DNA from: Pedobacter ginsengisoli
Lineage (GTDB): Bacteria > Bacteroidota > Bacteroidia > Sphingobacteriales > Sphingobacteriaceae
Direction of reading: 5' to 3'
Assembly: GCF_002736205.1 (NCBI RefSeq)
Contig: NZ_CP024091.1
Location: 2,539,555 to 2,603,554 of the forward strand
Length of the DNA stretch: 64,000 nucleotides
The translations under genes and the position numbers were made by a program. A model generated the notes under the pieces. It did no database searches. It saw only the letters and a list, made by a program, of their open reading frames with translations, and was not told the origin of the DNA. Within the stretch, counting starts at the first letter, position 1. The number at the start of each line of letters is the position of its first letter. This document shows, piece after piece, positions 27,579 through 38,002 of the stretch.

Positions 27579-29024
27579 ATGAAAGAAAAACCAGATACTC
27601 TGGAACAGGCCGTATTAACTGAATACAAATACGGATTTGTAACAGACATAGATACAGACGTAATTGCCAAGGGGCTTAATGAAAATACCATCCGACTTAT
27701 TTCAAATAAAAAGAACGAGCCGGAATGGATGTTAGATTGGCGACTTAAAGCTTACAACCATTGGTTAAAGCTGGAAGAACCAAAATGGTCGAACGTTAAG
27801 TACCCTGAAATCAATTATCAGGATATAATATATTATGCGGCTCCAAAGCCTAAAAAGCAGCTGAACAGCCTTGATGAAGCCGATCCGGAATTACTCGCCA
27901 CATTTGAGAAACTCGGAATCTCTCTGAACGAACAAAAAAGACTTACAGGAGTAGCGGTAGATGTGGTAATGGATAGCGTTTCTATAGCTACCTCATTTAA
28001 AGAACAACTTTCGGAAATAGGTGTAATCTTCTGCTCAATCAGCGAGGCAATACAACAGCATCCCGAGTTGGTAAAAAAACATCTTGGATCAGTAGTTCCC
28101 ATGACCGACAATTATTTTGCGGCCTTAAACTCTGCAGTGTTTACCGATGGATCATTCTGTTATATTCCTAAGGGAGTACGTTGCCCAATGGAGCTTTCAA
28201 CCTACTTCCGCATCAATACAGAAAATGCGGGGCAGTTTGAACGTACTTTAATTGTAGCCGAAGATGAAAGCTATGTAAGCTATCTTGAAGGATGTACCGC
28301 TCCAATGCGCGATGAAAACCAGTTACATGCGGCAGTGGTAGAACTGGTAGCACATACAAAGGCTGAGATCAAATATTCAACAGTACAAAATTGGTATCCA
28401 GGCGATAAGAACGGCATGGGCGGTATATACAACTTTGTAACCAAACGTGGTATTTGTAAGGGAGATAATTCTAAGATCTCGTGGACCCAGGTCGAAACCG
28501 GTTCAGCAATAACATGGAAATATCCTAGTGTAATTCTAAAAGGCGATCATTCCATTGGCGAGTTTTATTCAGTAGCATTTACAAATAACCATCAACAAGC
28601 AGATACGGGAACAAAAATGATTCACCTTGGCAAAAATACAAGGAGCAGAATCGTATCCAAAGGAATCTCTGCTGGCCATAGCCAAAACAGCTACAGAGGA
28701 TTAGTCAGAGCCAGCAAACAGGCCACCAATGCACGTAATTATTCGCAATGCGATTCTTTATTGTTAGGTGATAAATGCGGTGCGCATACCTTTCCCTATA
28801 TAGAAGTTAAAAATAAAACTGCAATTGTAGAACATGAGGCAACTACTTCAAAAATCGGAGAAGATCAGCTATTTTATTGCCAGCAAAGAGGCATTGATGC
28901 AGAAACTGCAGTAGCCCTTATTGTAAACGGCTTTGCCAAAGAAGTAATGAATCAGTTGCCAATGGAATTTGCCGTTGAAGCACAAAAACTACTGGCCATC
29001 AGCATGGAGGGCAGTGTAGGTTAA
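27579..29024 (+). CDS. sufB: Fe-S cluster assembly protein SufB
   Basis: SufB is the main scaffold of the SufBC2D complex on which Fe-S clusters are built in the cytosol. Conserved stretches are visible: [24 protein letters not shown] near residue 185, [22 protein letters not shown] near 240, [20 protein letters not shown] near 350 and the [23 protein letters not shown] region near 410. Length 481 is normal. It leads the sufBCDSE operon with a strong Bacteroidota promoter in front. sufC follows after 18 bases. Confidence 0.98.
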   Translation: MKEKPDTLEQAVLTEYKYGFVTDIDTDVIAKGLNENTIRLISNKKNEPEWMLDWRLKAYNHWLKLEEPKWSNVKYPEINYQDIIYYAAPKPKKQLNSLDEADPELLATFEKLGISLNEQKRLTGVAVDVVMDSVSIATSFKEQLSEIGVIFCSISEAIQQHPELVKKHLGSVVPMTDNYFAALNSAVFTDGSFCYIPKGVRCPMELSTYFRINTENAGQFERTLIVAEDESYVSYLEGCTAPMRDENQLHAAVVELVAHTKAEIKYSTVQNWYPGDKNGMGGIYNFVTKRGICKGDNSKISWTQVETGSAITWKYPSVILKGDHSIGEFYSVAFTNNHQQADTGTKMIHLGKNTRSRIVSKGISAGHSQNSYRGLVRASKQATNARNYSQCDSLLLGDKCGAHTFPYIEVKNKTAIVEHEATTSKIGEDQLFYCQQRGIDAETAVALIVNGFAKEVMNQLPMEFAVEAQKLLAISMEGSVG

Positions 29025-29042
29025 ACAAAATTTATAAGAATT

Positions 29043-29804
29043 ATGCTATCAGTAAAGAATATACACGCAAATATAGACGGAAGAGAAATTTTAAAAGGAA
29101 TTAACCTGGATATTAAACCCGGTGAGGTACATGCTATTATGGGGCCAAATGGTTCAGGAAAAAGCACCCTGGCCTCTGTACTCGCGGGCAGAGAAGAATA
29201 TGAAGTTACAGAAGGTGATGTTTCTTTTTTAGGTAAGGACCTGCTTGAGCTATCAACCGAAGATAGAGCCAGAGAAGGCTTATTTCTAGCCTTTCAATAT
29301 CCTGTAGAAATACCAGGTGTAAGTACTACCAACTTTATAAAAGCTGCCGTAAACGAAAAGCGTAAATATCTTGGTCAGGAACCTCTAGATGCCGTTGCCT
29401 TTTTAAAGATGATGAAAGAAAAGATGGCCCTGGTTGAGATAGACCAGCGTTTATTAAGCCGTTCAATTAACGAGGGCTTCTCTGGCGGAGAGAAAAAACG
29501 TAACGAAGTTTTCCAAATGGCCATGCTTGAACCTAAACTTGCCATCATGGACGAGACTGATTCCGGTTTGGATATTGATGCACTTCGTATAGTTGCAAAT
29601 GGCATCAACAAGCTCAGAAGTCCTGATCGTGCAATATTGCTGATCACTCATTATCAACGTCTGCTTGATTACATCCAGCCTGATTTTGTACATGTGCTTT
29701 ACAAAGGCCGTATCGTTAAATCGGGCACCAAAGAGCTGGCACTTGAGCTGGAAGAAAAAGGATACGACTTTATTACTGATGATATTGATTTAGCTGCCAA
29801 TTAG
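29043..29804 (+). CDS. sufC: Fe-S cluster assembly ATPase SufC
   Basis: SufC is the ABC-type ATPase of the SufBCD complex; it has no membrane partner. Walker A GPNGSGKST lies at about residue 34, the ABC signature FSGGEKKRNE at about 144 and Walker B LAIMDETDSGLD near 170. Length 253 is typical. It lies between sufB and sufD with short gaps. Confidence 0.98.
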   Translation: MLSVKNIHANIDGREILKGINLDIKPGEVHAIMGPNGSGKSTLASVLAGREEYEVTEGDVSFLGKDLLELSTEDRAREGLFLAFQYPVEIPGVSTTNFIKAAVNEKRKYLGQEPLDAVAFLKMMKEKMALVEIDQRLLSRSINEGFSGGEKKRNEVFQMAMLEPKLAIMDETDSGLDIDALRIVANGINKLRSPDRAILLITHYQRLLDYIQPDFVHVLYKGRIVKSGTKELALELEEKGYDFITDDIDLAAN

Positions 29805-29830
29805 CAGCAGTCCATTTAAAAGACTTTACA

Positions 29831-31132
29831 ATGAACAATATAACTTATTTTAAAGATCAGTTTGAACAGCTACAGGAAGCAAATCCTAAAGATACAATTG
29901 CCAGTTTAAGGCAAAACGGATTTGATGCATTTAATAAAGATGGAATTCCTACTTATCGTGATGAGGATTGGAAATATACAAATGTAAGCAGCCTGTTCGA
30001 TAAGGAATATCAAATAGCAGAAAACTCTACAATTACTTTGGCGGATATTGATGCTATCAGATTACCTGGCTATAAACAAGCCAATGAACTCGTATTTGTA
30101 AACGGCCGTTTTATAGCCGATCTCTCTACCATCCGTTCAGACACTACAGACCTTATTGTTTTACCCCTTGAAGAAGCTGCCAAAAGCGAATATAAGGATG
30201 TTGTTGCGGCGCACCTAAACCAAAGTGGCAAGTACTTAAACGATGGTATCCAAGCTTTAAATACATCTTTTATCAATGGTGGTGTTTTCGTTCATGTCCT
30301 TAAAGGTAAAGAACCGGAGCATCCTGTTTATTGCTATCATATTTTAGATGCCAGGCAAAACCCGGCACTTGCACAACCAAGAAGTCTGATTTTGGTTGAT
30401 GAAAGTAGCAGACTACAGTTAACAGAAAGCTATACTACCCTTGGCTTGTCAGATAGTTTTAACAACCAGGTTGTAGAAGTTGTGGTTAAAGAAAATGCTT
30501 ACGTAGAGTATTATAAAATTCAAAACGACACGGCAAATGCCAGTCAGGTAAGCAGTACTCATATCAGGCAAATTGGTAGAAGTTATGTACATACAGTAAC
30601 CATTACGCTTAGCGGGAATATTGTACGCAACAATATGAACCTGATACTTGATGCAACAGGTAGCGAGACCCATCTTTATGGTTTGTATTTTCTAAAGGGC
30701 AAAAGCCATGCAGACAACCATACCCTTATAGACAATTTAAAACCAAACTGCTTTAGCAATCAATTGTATAAGGGAATTGCTGATGATAACGCTACTGCCG
30801 TATTTAATGGTCGCATAATGGTTCAGCCAGATGCACAAAAAACCAATGCTTATCAAAGCAATAAAAACATTCTCTTGTCAGAAAATGCCACCATAAATAC
30901 GAAACCGCAGCTTGAGATTTTTGCAGACGACGTTAAATGCTCACATGGATGCACTATAGGTCAGCTAGATGAAGAAGCAATGTTTTATTTAAGGGCAAGA
31001 GGCATCCCAAAAGAAAGTGCTGAAGTGCTTCTATTACAAGCTTTTGCTGCCGACATTGTTGACCAGATTAAGCCCGAACCTTTACGCGGTTACGTTTCTA
31101 AACTTATCTATGAACATTTAGCAATTCAATAA
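29831..31132 (+). CDS. sufD: Fe-S cluster assembly protein SufD
   Basis: SufD pairs with SufB in the scaffold and helps iron entry. The N-terminus has TYRDEDWKYTNVSSLF near residue 40. The C-terminal beta-helix shows GRIMVQPDAQKTNAYQSNKN near 325 and CSHGCTIGQLDEEAMFYLRA near 375, with the conserved histidine in SHGCT. Length 433. Only one base separates its stop from the sufS start, so coupling is likely. Confidence 0.97.
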   Translation: MNNITYFKDQFEQLQEANPKDTIASLRQNGFDAFNKDGIPTYRDEDWKYTNVSSLFDKEYQIAENSTITLADIDAIRLPGYKQANELVFVNGRFIADLSTIRSDTTDLIVLPLEEAAKSEYKDVVAAHLNQSGKYLNDGIQALNTSFINGGVFVHVLKGKEPEHPVYCYHILDARQNPALAQPRSLILVDESSRLQLTESYTTLGLSDSFNNQVVEVVVKENAYVEYYKIQNDTANASQVSSTHIRQIGRSYVHTVTITLSGNIVRNNMNLILDATGSETHLYGLYFLKGKSHADNHTLIDNLKPNCFSNQLYKGIADDNATAVFNGRIMVQPDAQKTNAYQSNKNILLSENATINTKPQLEIFADDVKCSHGCTIGQLDEEAMFYLRARGIPKESAEVLLLQAFAADIVDQIKPEPLRGYVSKLIYEHLAIQ

Positions 31133-31133
31133 T

Positions 31134-32348
31134 ATGGCTATTTCAGATCTCAGACAGCAGTTCCCAATACTTAGCCGCACGGTTAAGGGCAAACCTTTGG
31201 TGTATTTCGATAATGCCGCTACCTCACAAAAACCGCAAGTTGTTATTGATGCACTTACGCATTATTATACGCATTACAACGCCAATATACACAGAGGCAT
31301 CCATACCCTTGCAGAAGAAGCTACAATGGCTTACGAAGCTACCCGCCATACTGCACAAGAGTTTATAAACGCTGCATCTGAAGAAGAAATCATATTTACC
31401 CGAGGTACAACAGAAGGGATTAATCTGGTTGCTAATACCTGGGGCCGACAAAATATTATGCCCGGCGATGAAATCATTATTTCGGGCATGGAGCACCATT
31501 CCAACATCGTTCCATGGCAAATACTTTGCGAAGAAAAAGCTGCTGTTCTAAAGGTTATCCCCGTTAATGATAATGGGGAACTTTTAATGGATGCCTACAA
31601 AGCTTTACTTAGCAACAAAACAAAATTAGTGTCTGTTGTTCATGTTTCTAATTCATTAGGCACAGTTAATCCAATTAAAGAGGTCATCGAAGCAGCACAT
31701 CAGGTTAATGCTAAAGTATTAATAGATGGAGCACAATCAGCTGTACATCTTGATATAGATGTACAGGAAATGGATTGCGATTTTTTTGCTTTCTCTGGCC
31801 ATAAAGTATATGGCCCAACAGGTGTTGGTGTGCTTTACGGCAAGAAGGATTTACTACAAACAATGCCTGTTTTTCAGGGCGGCGGTGAAATGATCAAGGA
31901 AGTTACCTTCCAAAAAACTACATATAATGACCTGCCTTATAAATACGAAGCAGGCACACCTAATATAGCCGACACCATTGCATTAAAGGCTGCACTCGAT
32001 TTTATTAAAGAAACGGGAAAATCTAACATAAGAGCTCACGAAGAAGAATTACTTACTTACGCCACAGCTCAACTGCAAGCAATTCCGGGCCTTACCATTA
32101 TTGGTAATGCTAAAGAAAAAGTAAGTCTGGTGTCTTTTATCATTAAGAACATACACCCTCAGGATGTAGGTGTTTTACTGGACAATCAAGGAATTGCAGT
32201 TAGAACCGGCCATCACTGTACACAACCTTTAATGGCGCGTTTTGGCATTCCGGGTACCATAAGAGCATCCTTTGCCCTTTACAACCAAAAAGAAGAAGTA
32301 GATGCGCTGATTACAGGTTTGCATAAAACCATAAAAATGCTTTCATAA
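31134..32348 (+). CDS. sufS: cysteine desulfurase SufS
   Basis: A group II PLP-dependent cysteine desulfurase that takes sulfur from cysteine and passes it to SufE. The PLP lysine is K224 in FSGHKVYGPTGVGVLYG, and the persulfide cysteine is C362 in RTGHHCTQPL. The N-terminal FDNAATSQKP is standard. Length 404. The last A of its stop codon is the first base of sufE, a one-base overlap. Confidence 0.98.
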   Translation: MAISDLRQQFPILSRTVKGKPLVYFDNAATSQKPQVVIDALTHYYTHYNANIHRGIHTLAEEATMAYEATRHTAQEFINAASEEEIIFTRGTTEGINLVANTWGRQNIMPGDEIIISGMEHHSNIVPWQILCEEKAAVLKVIPVNDNGELLMDAYKALLSNKTKLVSVVHVSNSLGTVNPIKEVIEAAHQVNAKVLIDGAQSAVHLDIDVQEMDCDFFAFSGHKVYGPTGVGVLYGKKDLLQTMPVFQGGGEMIKEVTFQKTTYNDLPYKYEAGTPNIADTIALKAALDFIKETGKSNIRAHEEELLTYATAQLQAIPGLTIIGNAKEKVSLVSFIIKNIHPQDVGVLLDNQGIAVRTGHHCTQPLMARFGIPGTIRASFALYNQKEEVDALITGLHKTIKMLS

Positions 32349-32797
32349 TGAATATTAAGCCGATACATGAAATAGAAAAAGAGATAATTGAGGACTTTGC
32401 GCTGTTTGATTCCTGGGAAGACAAGTATGAGTATATTATTGACATGGGCAAAAAACTACCAGTCCTAGACGATGCGTACAAGCTTGATGAAAACAAAATA
32501 AAAGGATGCCAGAGTACCGTTTGGCTTGTAGCCTCTTATGAAGATGGCAGTGTATTTTTTAAAGCTGATAGCGATGCAGTAATTGTAAAAGGCCTGATCA
32601 GTATGCTTATAAAAGTACTATCCGGTCACAGCCCTGCAGAAATTATTGAGGCGCGACTAGATTTTATAACAGATATTGGCATGATGACTCATTTAGCACA
32701 GACCCGTTCTAACGGCTTACTATCAATGATAAAGCAAATGAAAAATTACGCTATCGCCTTCCAAACGGTTAGCACTCAAAAAACTGATCATAAATAA
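32348..32797 (+). CDS. sufE: sulfur acceptor protein SufE
   Basis: SufE accepts the persulfide from SufS on its active cysteine, C54 in IKGCQSTVWL, and hands it to SufB. The sequence LDFITDIGMMTHLAQTRSNG near residue 100 is typical of the family. Length 149. Its start overlaps the sufS stop by one base. Confidence 0.97.
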   Translation: MNIKPIHEIEKEIIEDFALFDSWEDKYEYIIDMGKKLPVLDDAYKLDENKIKGCQSTVWLVASYEDGSVFFKADSDAVIVKGLISMLIKVLSGHSPAEIIEARLDFITDIGMMTHLAQTRSNGLLSMIKQMKNYAIAFQTVSTQKTDHK

Positions 32798-32808
32798 ATT
32801 AAAAGATC

Positions 32809-33123
32809 ATGGATAAAGAAGAATTAAAACAGAAAGTGATCGATTGCCTGCAAACCATTTACGATCCGGAAATTCCTGTAAGTATTTATGAACTGGGACT
32901 TATCTATGAAACAGAGATATTGCCCCCGCTCAACAACGTACAGATTGTAATGACACTTACAGCTCCCGGATGCCCTGCTGCACAATCTATCCCTTTAGAA
33001 GTAGAGCAAAAGGTAAAAGAAATTGATGGAGTAAATGAGGTTACTGTAATTGTAACCTGGGAACCGGCCTGGAACAGAGGCATGATGTCGGAAACAGCAA
33101 AGTTCGAATTAGGAATGATGTAA
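32809..33123 (+). CDS. sufT: SufT-like MIP18/DUF59 Fe-S maturation protein
   Basis: A MIP18 family (DUF59) protein that aids Fe-S cluster transfer to target proteins. YDPEIPVSIYELGLIY is at about residues 18-33 and the conserved cysteine is C55 in TAPGCPAAQS. The WEPAWNRGMMSE-like motif near residue 84 is conserved in the family. Length 104. It lies 11 bases after sufE inside the operon. Confidence 0.93.
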   Translation: MDKEELKQKVIDCLQTIYDPEIPVSIYELGLIYETEILPPLNNVQIVMTLTAPGCPAAQSIPLEVEQKVKEIDGVNEVTVIVTWEPAWNRGMMSETAKFELGMM

Positions 33124-33135
33124 TTATAATAAACA

Positions 33136-33609
33136 ATGAAAATTACTGCTCAGGAAGAATATGGCTTAAGGATACTACTCCACATCGCCCGACATGGCGA
33201 AAAAGAAGGAGCAAGCATTCCTATGATTAGTGATGCAGAGGGGCTTTCTGCGGCTTACGTGGCGAAACTTACGCGTACCCTTCGCCTTGCGGGTTACATA
33301 AACAGCACACCAGGCAATAAAGGCGGATACATATTGGCTAAACCCGCCGAAGACATAAATATTAATCAGGTAATGAAGGTTCTTGGTGGTTCTCTATACA
33401 GCAATAAATTCTGTGAAGATTACTCAGGCGCCTTAAAACTATGCACCAACTCTGTAGATTGTTCTGTTCGTTCTTTATGGCAAATGATTCAAATGTCAGT
33501 TGATCAGTTATTGAACAATATTTCATTAAAGGAACTTATCAGCACTGAACAAGAATCTAACCTTCAGATAATTAACAAAATAAACGCCTTAAAAATGGCT
33601 AAACTCTAA
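33136..33609 (+). CDS. Rrf2 family regulator, IscR-like
   Basis: An Rrf2-type winged-helix regulator. The HTH region has GLSAAYVAKLTRTLRLAGYI at about residues 36-55 and the wing GNKGGYILAKP near 60-70. Three cysteines, C93, C103 and C109, stand where IscR uses three to bind a [2Fe-2S] cluster, so it may sense Fe-S supply. Length 157. It is the last gene of the suf operon, 12 bases after sufT. The palindrome over the suf -33 box is its likely target, giving feedback. Confidence 0.88.
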   Translation: MKITAQEEYGLRILLHIARHGEKEGASIPMISDAEGLSAAYVAKLTRTLRLAGYINSTPGNKGGYILAKPAEDININQVMKVLGGSLYSNKFCEDYSGALKLCTNSVDCSVRSLWQMIQMSVDQLLNNISLKELISTEQESNLQIINKINALKMAKL

Positions 33610-33656
33610 AATGTAAAAGGGCGGCAAACTATAAAGTTGCCGCCCTTTTACATTTT
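33608..33656. terminator. bidirectional terminator between suf operon and PQQ gene
   Basis: ATGTAAAAGGGCGGCAA at 33611-33627 pairs with TTGCCGCCCTTTTACAT at 33637-33653, a GC-rich 17-base stem with flanking A and T runs (33608-33656). It separates convergent genes and works for both strands. Confidence 0.9.
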
Positions 33657-33667
33657 ATCAATTTACA

Positions 33668-36355
33668 CTAAAGGTTCTTCATACTTATTGCTTTTAAGCG
33701 AGCAGAAGGCTCTGTAAACACAAAATAAACATTGTATTTACCTTTAAGCGATTCAATATCAGCAACTGTATTTAAACTACCGCTTTCTTTCGAAGATGAC
33801 TGACCTATAAGTTTTCCGTCAGGTGAATCAATACGAACCTCAATTTTACCTGTCGATGTCTTATCAGCACCAACAAATTCAATCTTCTTAATATCCGTTA
33901 AGTCAACTTTATTTAGTTGCAGATAAGCACCTTTAACCTTAGCAGTTGCTACAGATTTATTGTCGTTAAAGCTAACTTCACTAGCGTTATCCGTATTGTT
34001 AACAAGTACATAAGGATGGCGCAATACAACAATATCCTCTCCAAACTGTGCAGGAGCTAACTTGGTACCATGATCTTTATAAGCAGCTCTAAAAATAAAG
34101 CTTCCTTTGTTTGGCTGGTCTGGTTGCACATTTGTAGTGTAAGAACCAGTAACCGGCAACGATTTCTGTGCAGTTTTCTTTTCGCTAAAACTCAATACAT
34201 ATTTAACAATAGAATTTACTTCAGCGGTCGACATTGATGAATGTGCAGGCATCATTGCATCACCCCATACACCTGAACCACCGTCAATAACTTTTTTGGT
34301 AAGCCTTCCTTCTGCAGTTTTATCTCCTTTATACTTTAAAGCCACTTCGGTAAATGATGGGCCTAAAGATTTAGTATCTACAGCATGGCAAGCATTACAG
34401 TCACTTTTCTTGATTAAAGCTTTTGCTTTAGCATACTGAGCAGAAACATCAAACTGATTCTGATTTTGCGCAACAACAGTTAAATCATATCCCTCAGACA
34501 AGTAATTGATGGCTACAGAAACCTGAGAAGCAGGTATCCTTTTATCAGCCAGGCTTCCATCCTCTTTATCTGTAACACTAACAGCATAATTGATTATACT
34601 GGCAGGGAAATAAAAGCTTGAATTTCCTTTTGTAAAGTTAAACTTAACTACAGGCGTTGCATTTCCGGCCACAAGCTCCAGCGATTTGCTATTTTTTGCG
34701 CCATGCGGATCAGTAACCGTAAGCGTAGCTTTGTAAACACCGGCTGCTGCAAGCTGTACCTCAGGATTAGCAGTTTTAAATGTTTGCTTTAACACACCAC
34801 CTTTAGTAATTTTCCATTCGTATTTTAATACATCGCCATCACTATCAGTTGTACCTGCCGAAGATAATTTAACTTTTAATGGTAAAGCTCCAGCTGTTTT
34901 ATTTGCTGCAACCTGTACCTGAGGTTTACGGTTACCGCCATTAAACTCAATTTTAATTAACTCTGCTTCCGGATTATCCTTAAAGTACCCATTTCCGTAT
35001 TCAAGCACATATAAACTACCGTCAGGGCCAAACTTCATATCAATAGGCCCCCTTAATGTAAGTTCCGGCAAGAAACGTTCCATAGATTTGTACATGCCGT
35101 TTTCATCAAAAGTTACAGCCAATATCCAGCCACGCACCCAATCAGTAATTAACCATTTACCCTCATAATATGCAGGAAACAGATACTTAGCATTTGCAAA
35201 ATCAGATTTATGAAATACCGGACCACCCACAGCACTCCTACCACCACTACCCATCACCGGAAACTCTTCGCTTGCAGCATATGGGTACCAGATCATAGCT
35301 GATACTGCCGGAGGTAATTCTTTTAAGCCTGTATTATTTGGAGAATTATTTATCGGCTTAAGCACATCGTATAGCTCACCTGATTTCTTAGTGGCAAAAT
35401 CATAGTAACGATACGCCTGGTTATTACCTATAAAATAAGGCCAGCCGTAGTTGCCCGACTTTTTGGCCACATTAAATTCATCATAAGACCTCGGACCTCT
35501 TGATTCTGAAGAGTTTGAACCATCTGGACCAACCTCACCCCAGTACAACCAACCAGTATGGCTGTCAATAGTTAACCTCCATGGGTTTCTGTTACCCATT
35601 GTGTAAATTTCAGGGCGTGTATTTGGAGTTCCTTTAGGGAAAAGGTTACCTTCTGGAATGGTGTATGAACCATTTGGTTCAGGATGGATACGTAAAATTT
35701 TACCTCTTAAATCGTTGGTATTACCAGACGATTTCTGAGCATCACGTGGCCCCTCTCCCGGGCGTTCATCAATTGGCGTAAAACCATCAGAAGATCTTGA
35801 AAAAGTATTATCACCGGTACTTAAGTACAAGTTTTTATCTTTATCAAACAACATACCTCCACCAACGTGGCAGCATTCTTCGCGCTGAACAACTACATCA
35901 AGTACTTTCTTTTCTGTAGCCATATTTAGTTTCCCACCAGCCCATGTAAATCTGGAAAGTCTATTTACAGATACATCTTTTGGAGAATAGTAAATATAAA
36001 TCCATTTGTTTTTAGCATAATCAGGATCAAGAATAACTCCCTGCAATCCATCTTCACCTTCAGAGCGCTCCCCTGTTTTACTAACATATTCTCGGCTGAC
36101 AGCGAAATCGGCAATTACATCCATTTTACTGGTGGCAGGATCATATATTTTTAACTTTCCCTTGCGCTCTGCATACAAAACCTTTCCTCCATCAAGAATC
36201 TGGAATTGCATTGGTTCTTCTAATTTTTGTTGAAGCACAACTTTGGTAAACCTGTTCTCATCAGGTTTTTCCGGCGATTGCGCTTTTGTTATATATGAAG
36301 AAACCAATAGCAGCGATAATGCTGTTATTGGTTTCATTAATGATAATTTTATCAT
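33668..36355 (-). CDS. PQQ-type sugar dehydrogenase with PKD, cytochrome c and CBM6-like domains
   Basis: A secreted multi-domain oxidoreductase. A signal peptide near the N-terminus (MKPITALSLLLVSSYITKAQ from the second ATG at 36337) is followed by a glucose/sorbosone dehydrogenase-type six-blade propeller (about 40-480: EGLQGV-type GEDGLQGVILDPDY, ECCHVGGGMLFDKDKNLYLS, MGNRNPWRLTID). A PKD domain lies at about 485-570, a class I cytochrome c with heme motif CNACH near 652, and a CBM6-like beta domain to 895. Electrons from sugar oxidation would pass to the fused heme. It sits 12 bases after the epimerase lipoprotein gene. Such fusions are common in Bacteroidota; the substrate is unknown. 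Confidence 0.85.
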   Translation of the reverse strand: MIKLSLMKPITALSLLLVSSYITKAQSPEKPDENRFTKVVLQQKLEEPMQFQILDGGKVLYAERKGKLKIYDPATSKMDVIADFAVSREYVSKTGERSEGEDGLQGVILDPDYAKNKWIYIYYSPKDVSVNRLSRFTWAGGKLNMATEKKVLDVVVQREECCHVGGGMLFDKDKNLYLSTGDNTFSRSSDGFTPIDERPGEGPRDAQKSSGNTNDLRGKILRIHPEPNGSYTIPEGNLFPKGTPNTRPEIYTMGNRNPWRLTIDSHTGWLYWGEVGPDGSNSSESRGPRSYDEFNVAKKSGNYGWPYFIGNNQAYRYYDFATKKSGELYDVLKPINNSPNNTGLKELPPAVSAMIWYPYAASEEFPVMGSGGRSAVGGPVFHKSDFANAKYLFPAYYEGKWLITDWVRGWILAVTFDENGMYKSMERFLPELTLRGPIDMKFGPDGSLYVLEYGNGYFKDNPEAELIKIEFNGGNRKPQVQVAANKTAGALPLKVKLSSAGTTDSDGDVLKYEWKITKGGVLKQTFKTANPEVQLAAAGVYKATLTVTDPHGAKNSKSLELVAGNATPVVKFNFTKGNSSFYFPASIINYAVSVTDKEDGSLADKRIPASQVSVAINYLSEGYDLTVVAQNQNQFDVSAQYAKAKALIKKSDCNACHAVDTKSLGPSFTEVALKYKGDKTAEGRLTKKVIDGGSGVWGDAMMPAHSSMSTAEVNSIVKYVLSFSEKKTAQKSLPVTGSYTTNVQPDQPNKGSFIFRAAYKDHGTKLAPAQFGEDIVVLRHPYVLVNNTDNASEVSFNDNKSVATAKVKGAYLQLNKVDLTDIKKIEFVGADKTSTGKIEVRIDSPDGKLIGQSSSKESGSLNTVADIESLKGKYNVYFVFTEPSARLKAISMKNL

Positions 36356-36367
36356 GTTTGGTATTAA

Positions 36368-37249
36368 TTACAATTTAGATACAAGGTTACGGAAGTTAAC
36401 TACACTAGCAGCAACATCAGCACTGTTGCTCTCCCAGTTGTATTCATATTCTGCAGAGATTGCTCCTTTAAAGTTTTGTCTCTTTAACTCAGCAATAACT
36501 GCCGGGATGTTAGAAACACCTTCTCCCCAATGTACATCATGTCCACCTTTACCTTTTTCATGAAGATCTTTCATGTGCGAGTGCAATACATGCCCATCAA
36601 GTTTTTTCAAACACTCAACAGGATCTAATCCTGAACGTACCCAGTGGCCTATATCAGCACAAGCACCTAAGCGTTTGCTTTTTCCTTTGATTGCGTTTAA
36701 CACGATATCAGGATTCCAGTAATGAGATGGATTCGGGTGATTATGAATAGCAACATTGATCTGATACTTATCACAAAGATCTGATATCATTTGTAAATCT
36801 TTCTCATTAGGTTCTGAAGTAATGGTATGAATACCCATTGCTTTGCAGAATTCGAATAATTTAATCCATTCAGCTTCGTTGTTAGCACCTGTAACACCAA
36901 ATGCTACAACTTTTACATTATTTTCTTTAAGTTTTGCTAAAACAGCTTTTCTTTTAGCGTCGTCCATATCAGGACCCATTGTTCCTTCTATGCCACCACC
37001 TATCTTTTGGCCCGGAAATGCCTCTACGTATCTTAAGTTACAGCTGTCGATCTTTTTAATTGCCTCAGCAAATGTAAATAATCTGAAGGTATAAGCCTGA
37101 GAACCAAGCTCCCAGCCCAATTTAGCCTCTGGGTTTTTAGCAGAAGCATTAGATGTACCTGTTTTTACACTTTTACAGGCAACAAGACAAGCCAATAAAA
37201 CAACAGCAAATTGTAGTTTTAAAGCAAATCTATTTTTTAATAAATTCAT
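36368..37249 (-). CDS. sugar phosphate isomerase/epimerase-like lipoprotein
   Basis: A xylose-isomerase-like TIM-barrel protein with a lipoprotein signal (lipobox LVAC, cysteine near residue 25). Barrel motifs include AFGVTGANNEAEW, NVAIHNHPNP near 170, GACADIGHWVRSG near 200 and the C-terminal GAISAEYEYNW, which supply metal ligands (H, D, H, E) in this superfamily. Export argues against a sugar phosphate substrate despite the family name. 293 residues. It is upstream of, and probably co-transcribed with, the PQQ-type dehydrogenase, so both may act on the same sugar in the periplasm. Confidence 0.85.
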   Translation of the reverse strand: MNLLKNRFALKLQFAVVLLACLVACKSVKTGTSNASAKNPEAKLGWELGSQAYTFRLFTFAEAIKKIDSCNLRYVEAFPGQKIGGGIEGTMGPDMDDAKRKAVLAKLKENNVKVVAFGVTGANNEAEWIKLFEFCKAMGIHTITSEPNEKDLQMISDLCDKYQINVAIHNHPNPSHYWNPDIVLNAIKGKSKRLGACADIGHWVRSGLDPVECLKKLDGHVLHSHMKDLHEKGKGGHDVHWGEGVSNIPAVIAELKRQNFKGAISAEYEYNWESNSADVAASVVNFRNLVSKL

Positions 37250-37410
37250 GTTTGGTTAATTAAAGTTTGAAAATTATCTAGGTTACATTTGTTATTCTAT
37301 CTTTTCAAAAGCCTACTTAGTGTACTTTTTACAAAGACGCCAACAATATAGTTATTATTGAAGTTTTTCCTTTTACTATTAGATCGAAATATTTTGGTTA
37401 CTAAAAATCA

Positions 37411-37875
37411 TCAGGACTTCCCTTTCTCCATTTCAAACTCAGTATCAATGCCCAATGCACTTCTGTTTTTAGATGCAGCAACAGCAAGCTCATCACATCG
37501 TTCATTTTCGGGATGGTTATTATGCCCTTTTATCCAAACGAATTTAACATTGTGCAATTTATATACATTGAGGAAACGCATCCAAAGGTCTTTATTCTTT
37601 TTACCTTTAAACCCTATTTTAACCCAACCAAATACCCATTTCTTTTCTACAGAGTCAATAACATATTTTGAATCTGAGAATACAGTGATTTCCTGTCCTG
37701 GGTTTTTAAGCGCATTTAAGCCTACTATAACAGCCAGCAACTCCATTCTATTATTTGTAGTTAAACGGAATCCTTCGCTCAATTCCTTATAGTGAGCACC
37801 CGAGCGTAAAATTACTCCGTATCCACCTGGTCCGGGGTTTCCACTAGCTGCCCCATCAGTATAAAGTTCAATCAT
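37411..37875 (-). CDS. rnhA: ribonuclease HI
   Basis: RNase HI cuts the RNA strand of RNA-DNA hybrids in the cytosol. The acidic active site is complete: D7 (IELYTDGAASGNPGPGGYG), E45 (NNRMELLAVI), D68 (TVFSDSKYVI) and D128 (ERCDELA), with H118 in IKGHNNHPENE. Length 154 is standard. It stands alone, between the epimerase gene and the tRNA-His. Confidence 0.96.
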   Translation of the reverse strand: MIELYTDGAASGNPGPGGYGVILRSGAHYKELSEGFRLTTNNRMELLAVIVGLNALKNPGQEITVFSDSKYVIDSVEKKWVFGWVKIGFKGKKNKDLWMRFLNVYKLHNVKFVWIKGHNNHPENERCDELAVAASKNRSALGIDTEFEMEKGKS

Positions 37876-38002
37876 ATGTTAAGCAAATCTAGCTTTTTAA
37901 GGTATAAAAGCAACTTTTGGGCTGCTTTTTATATTCCCCCTAAAAATTAATTGACTGAAATTTAATCAATTAAAAAAAAGATTTAGCGTAACTGAAAAAA
38001 GA

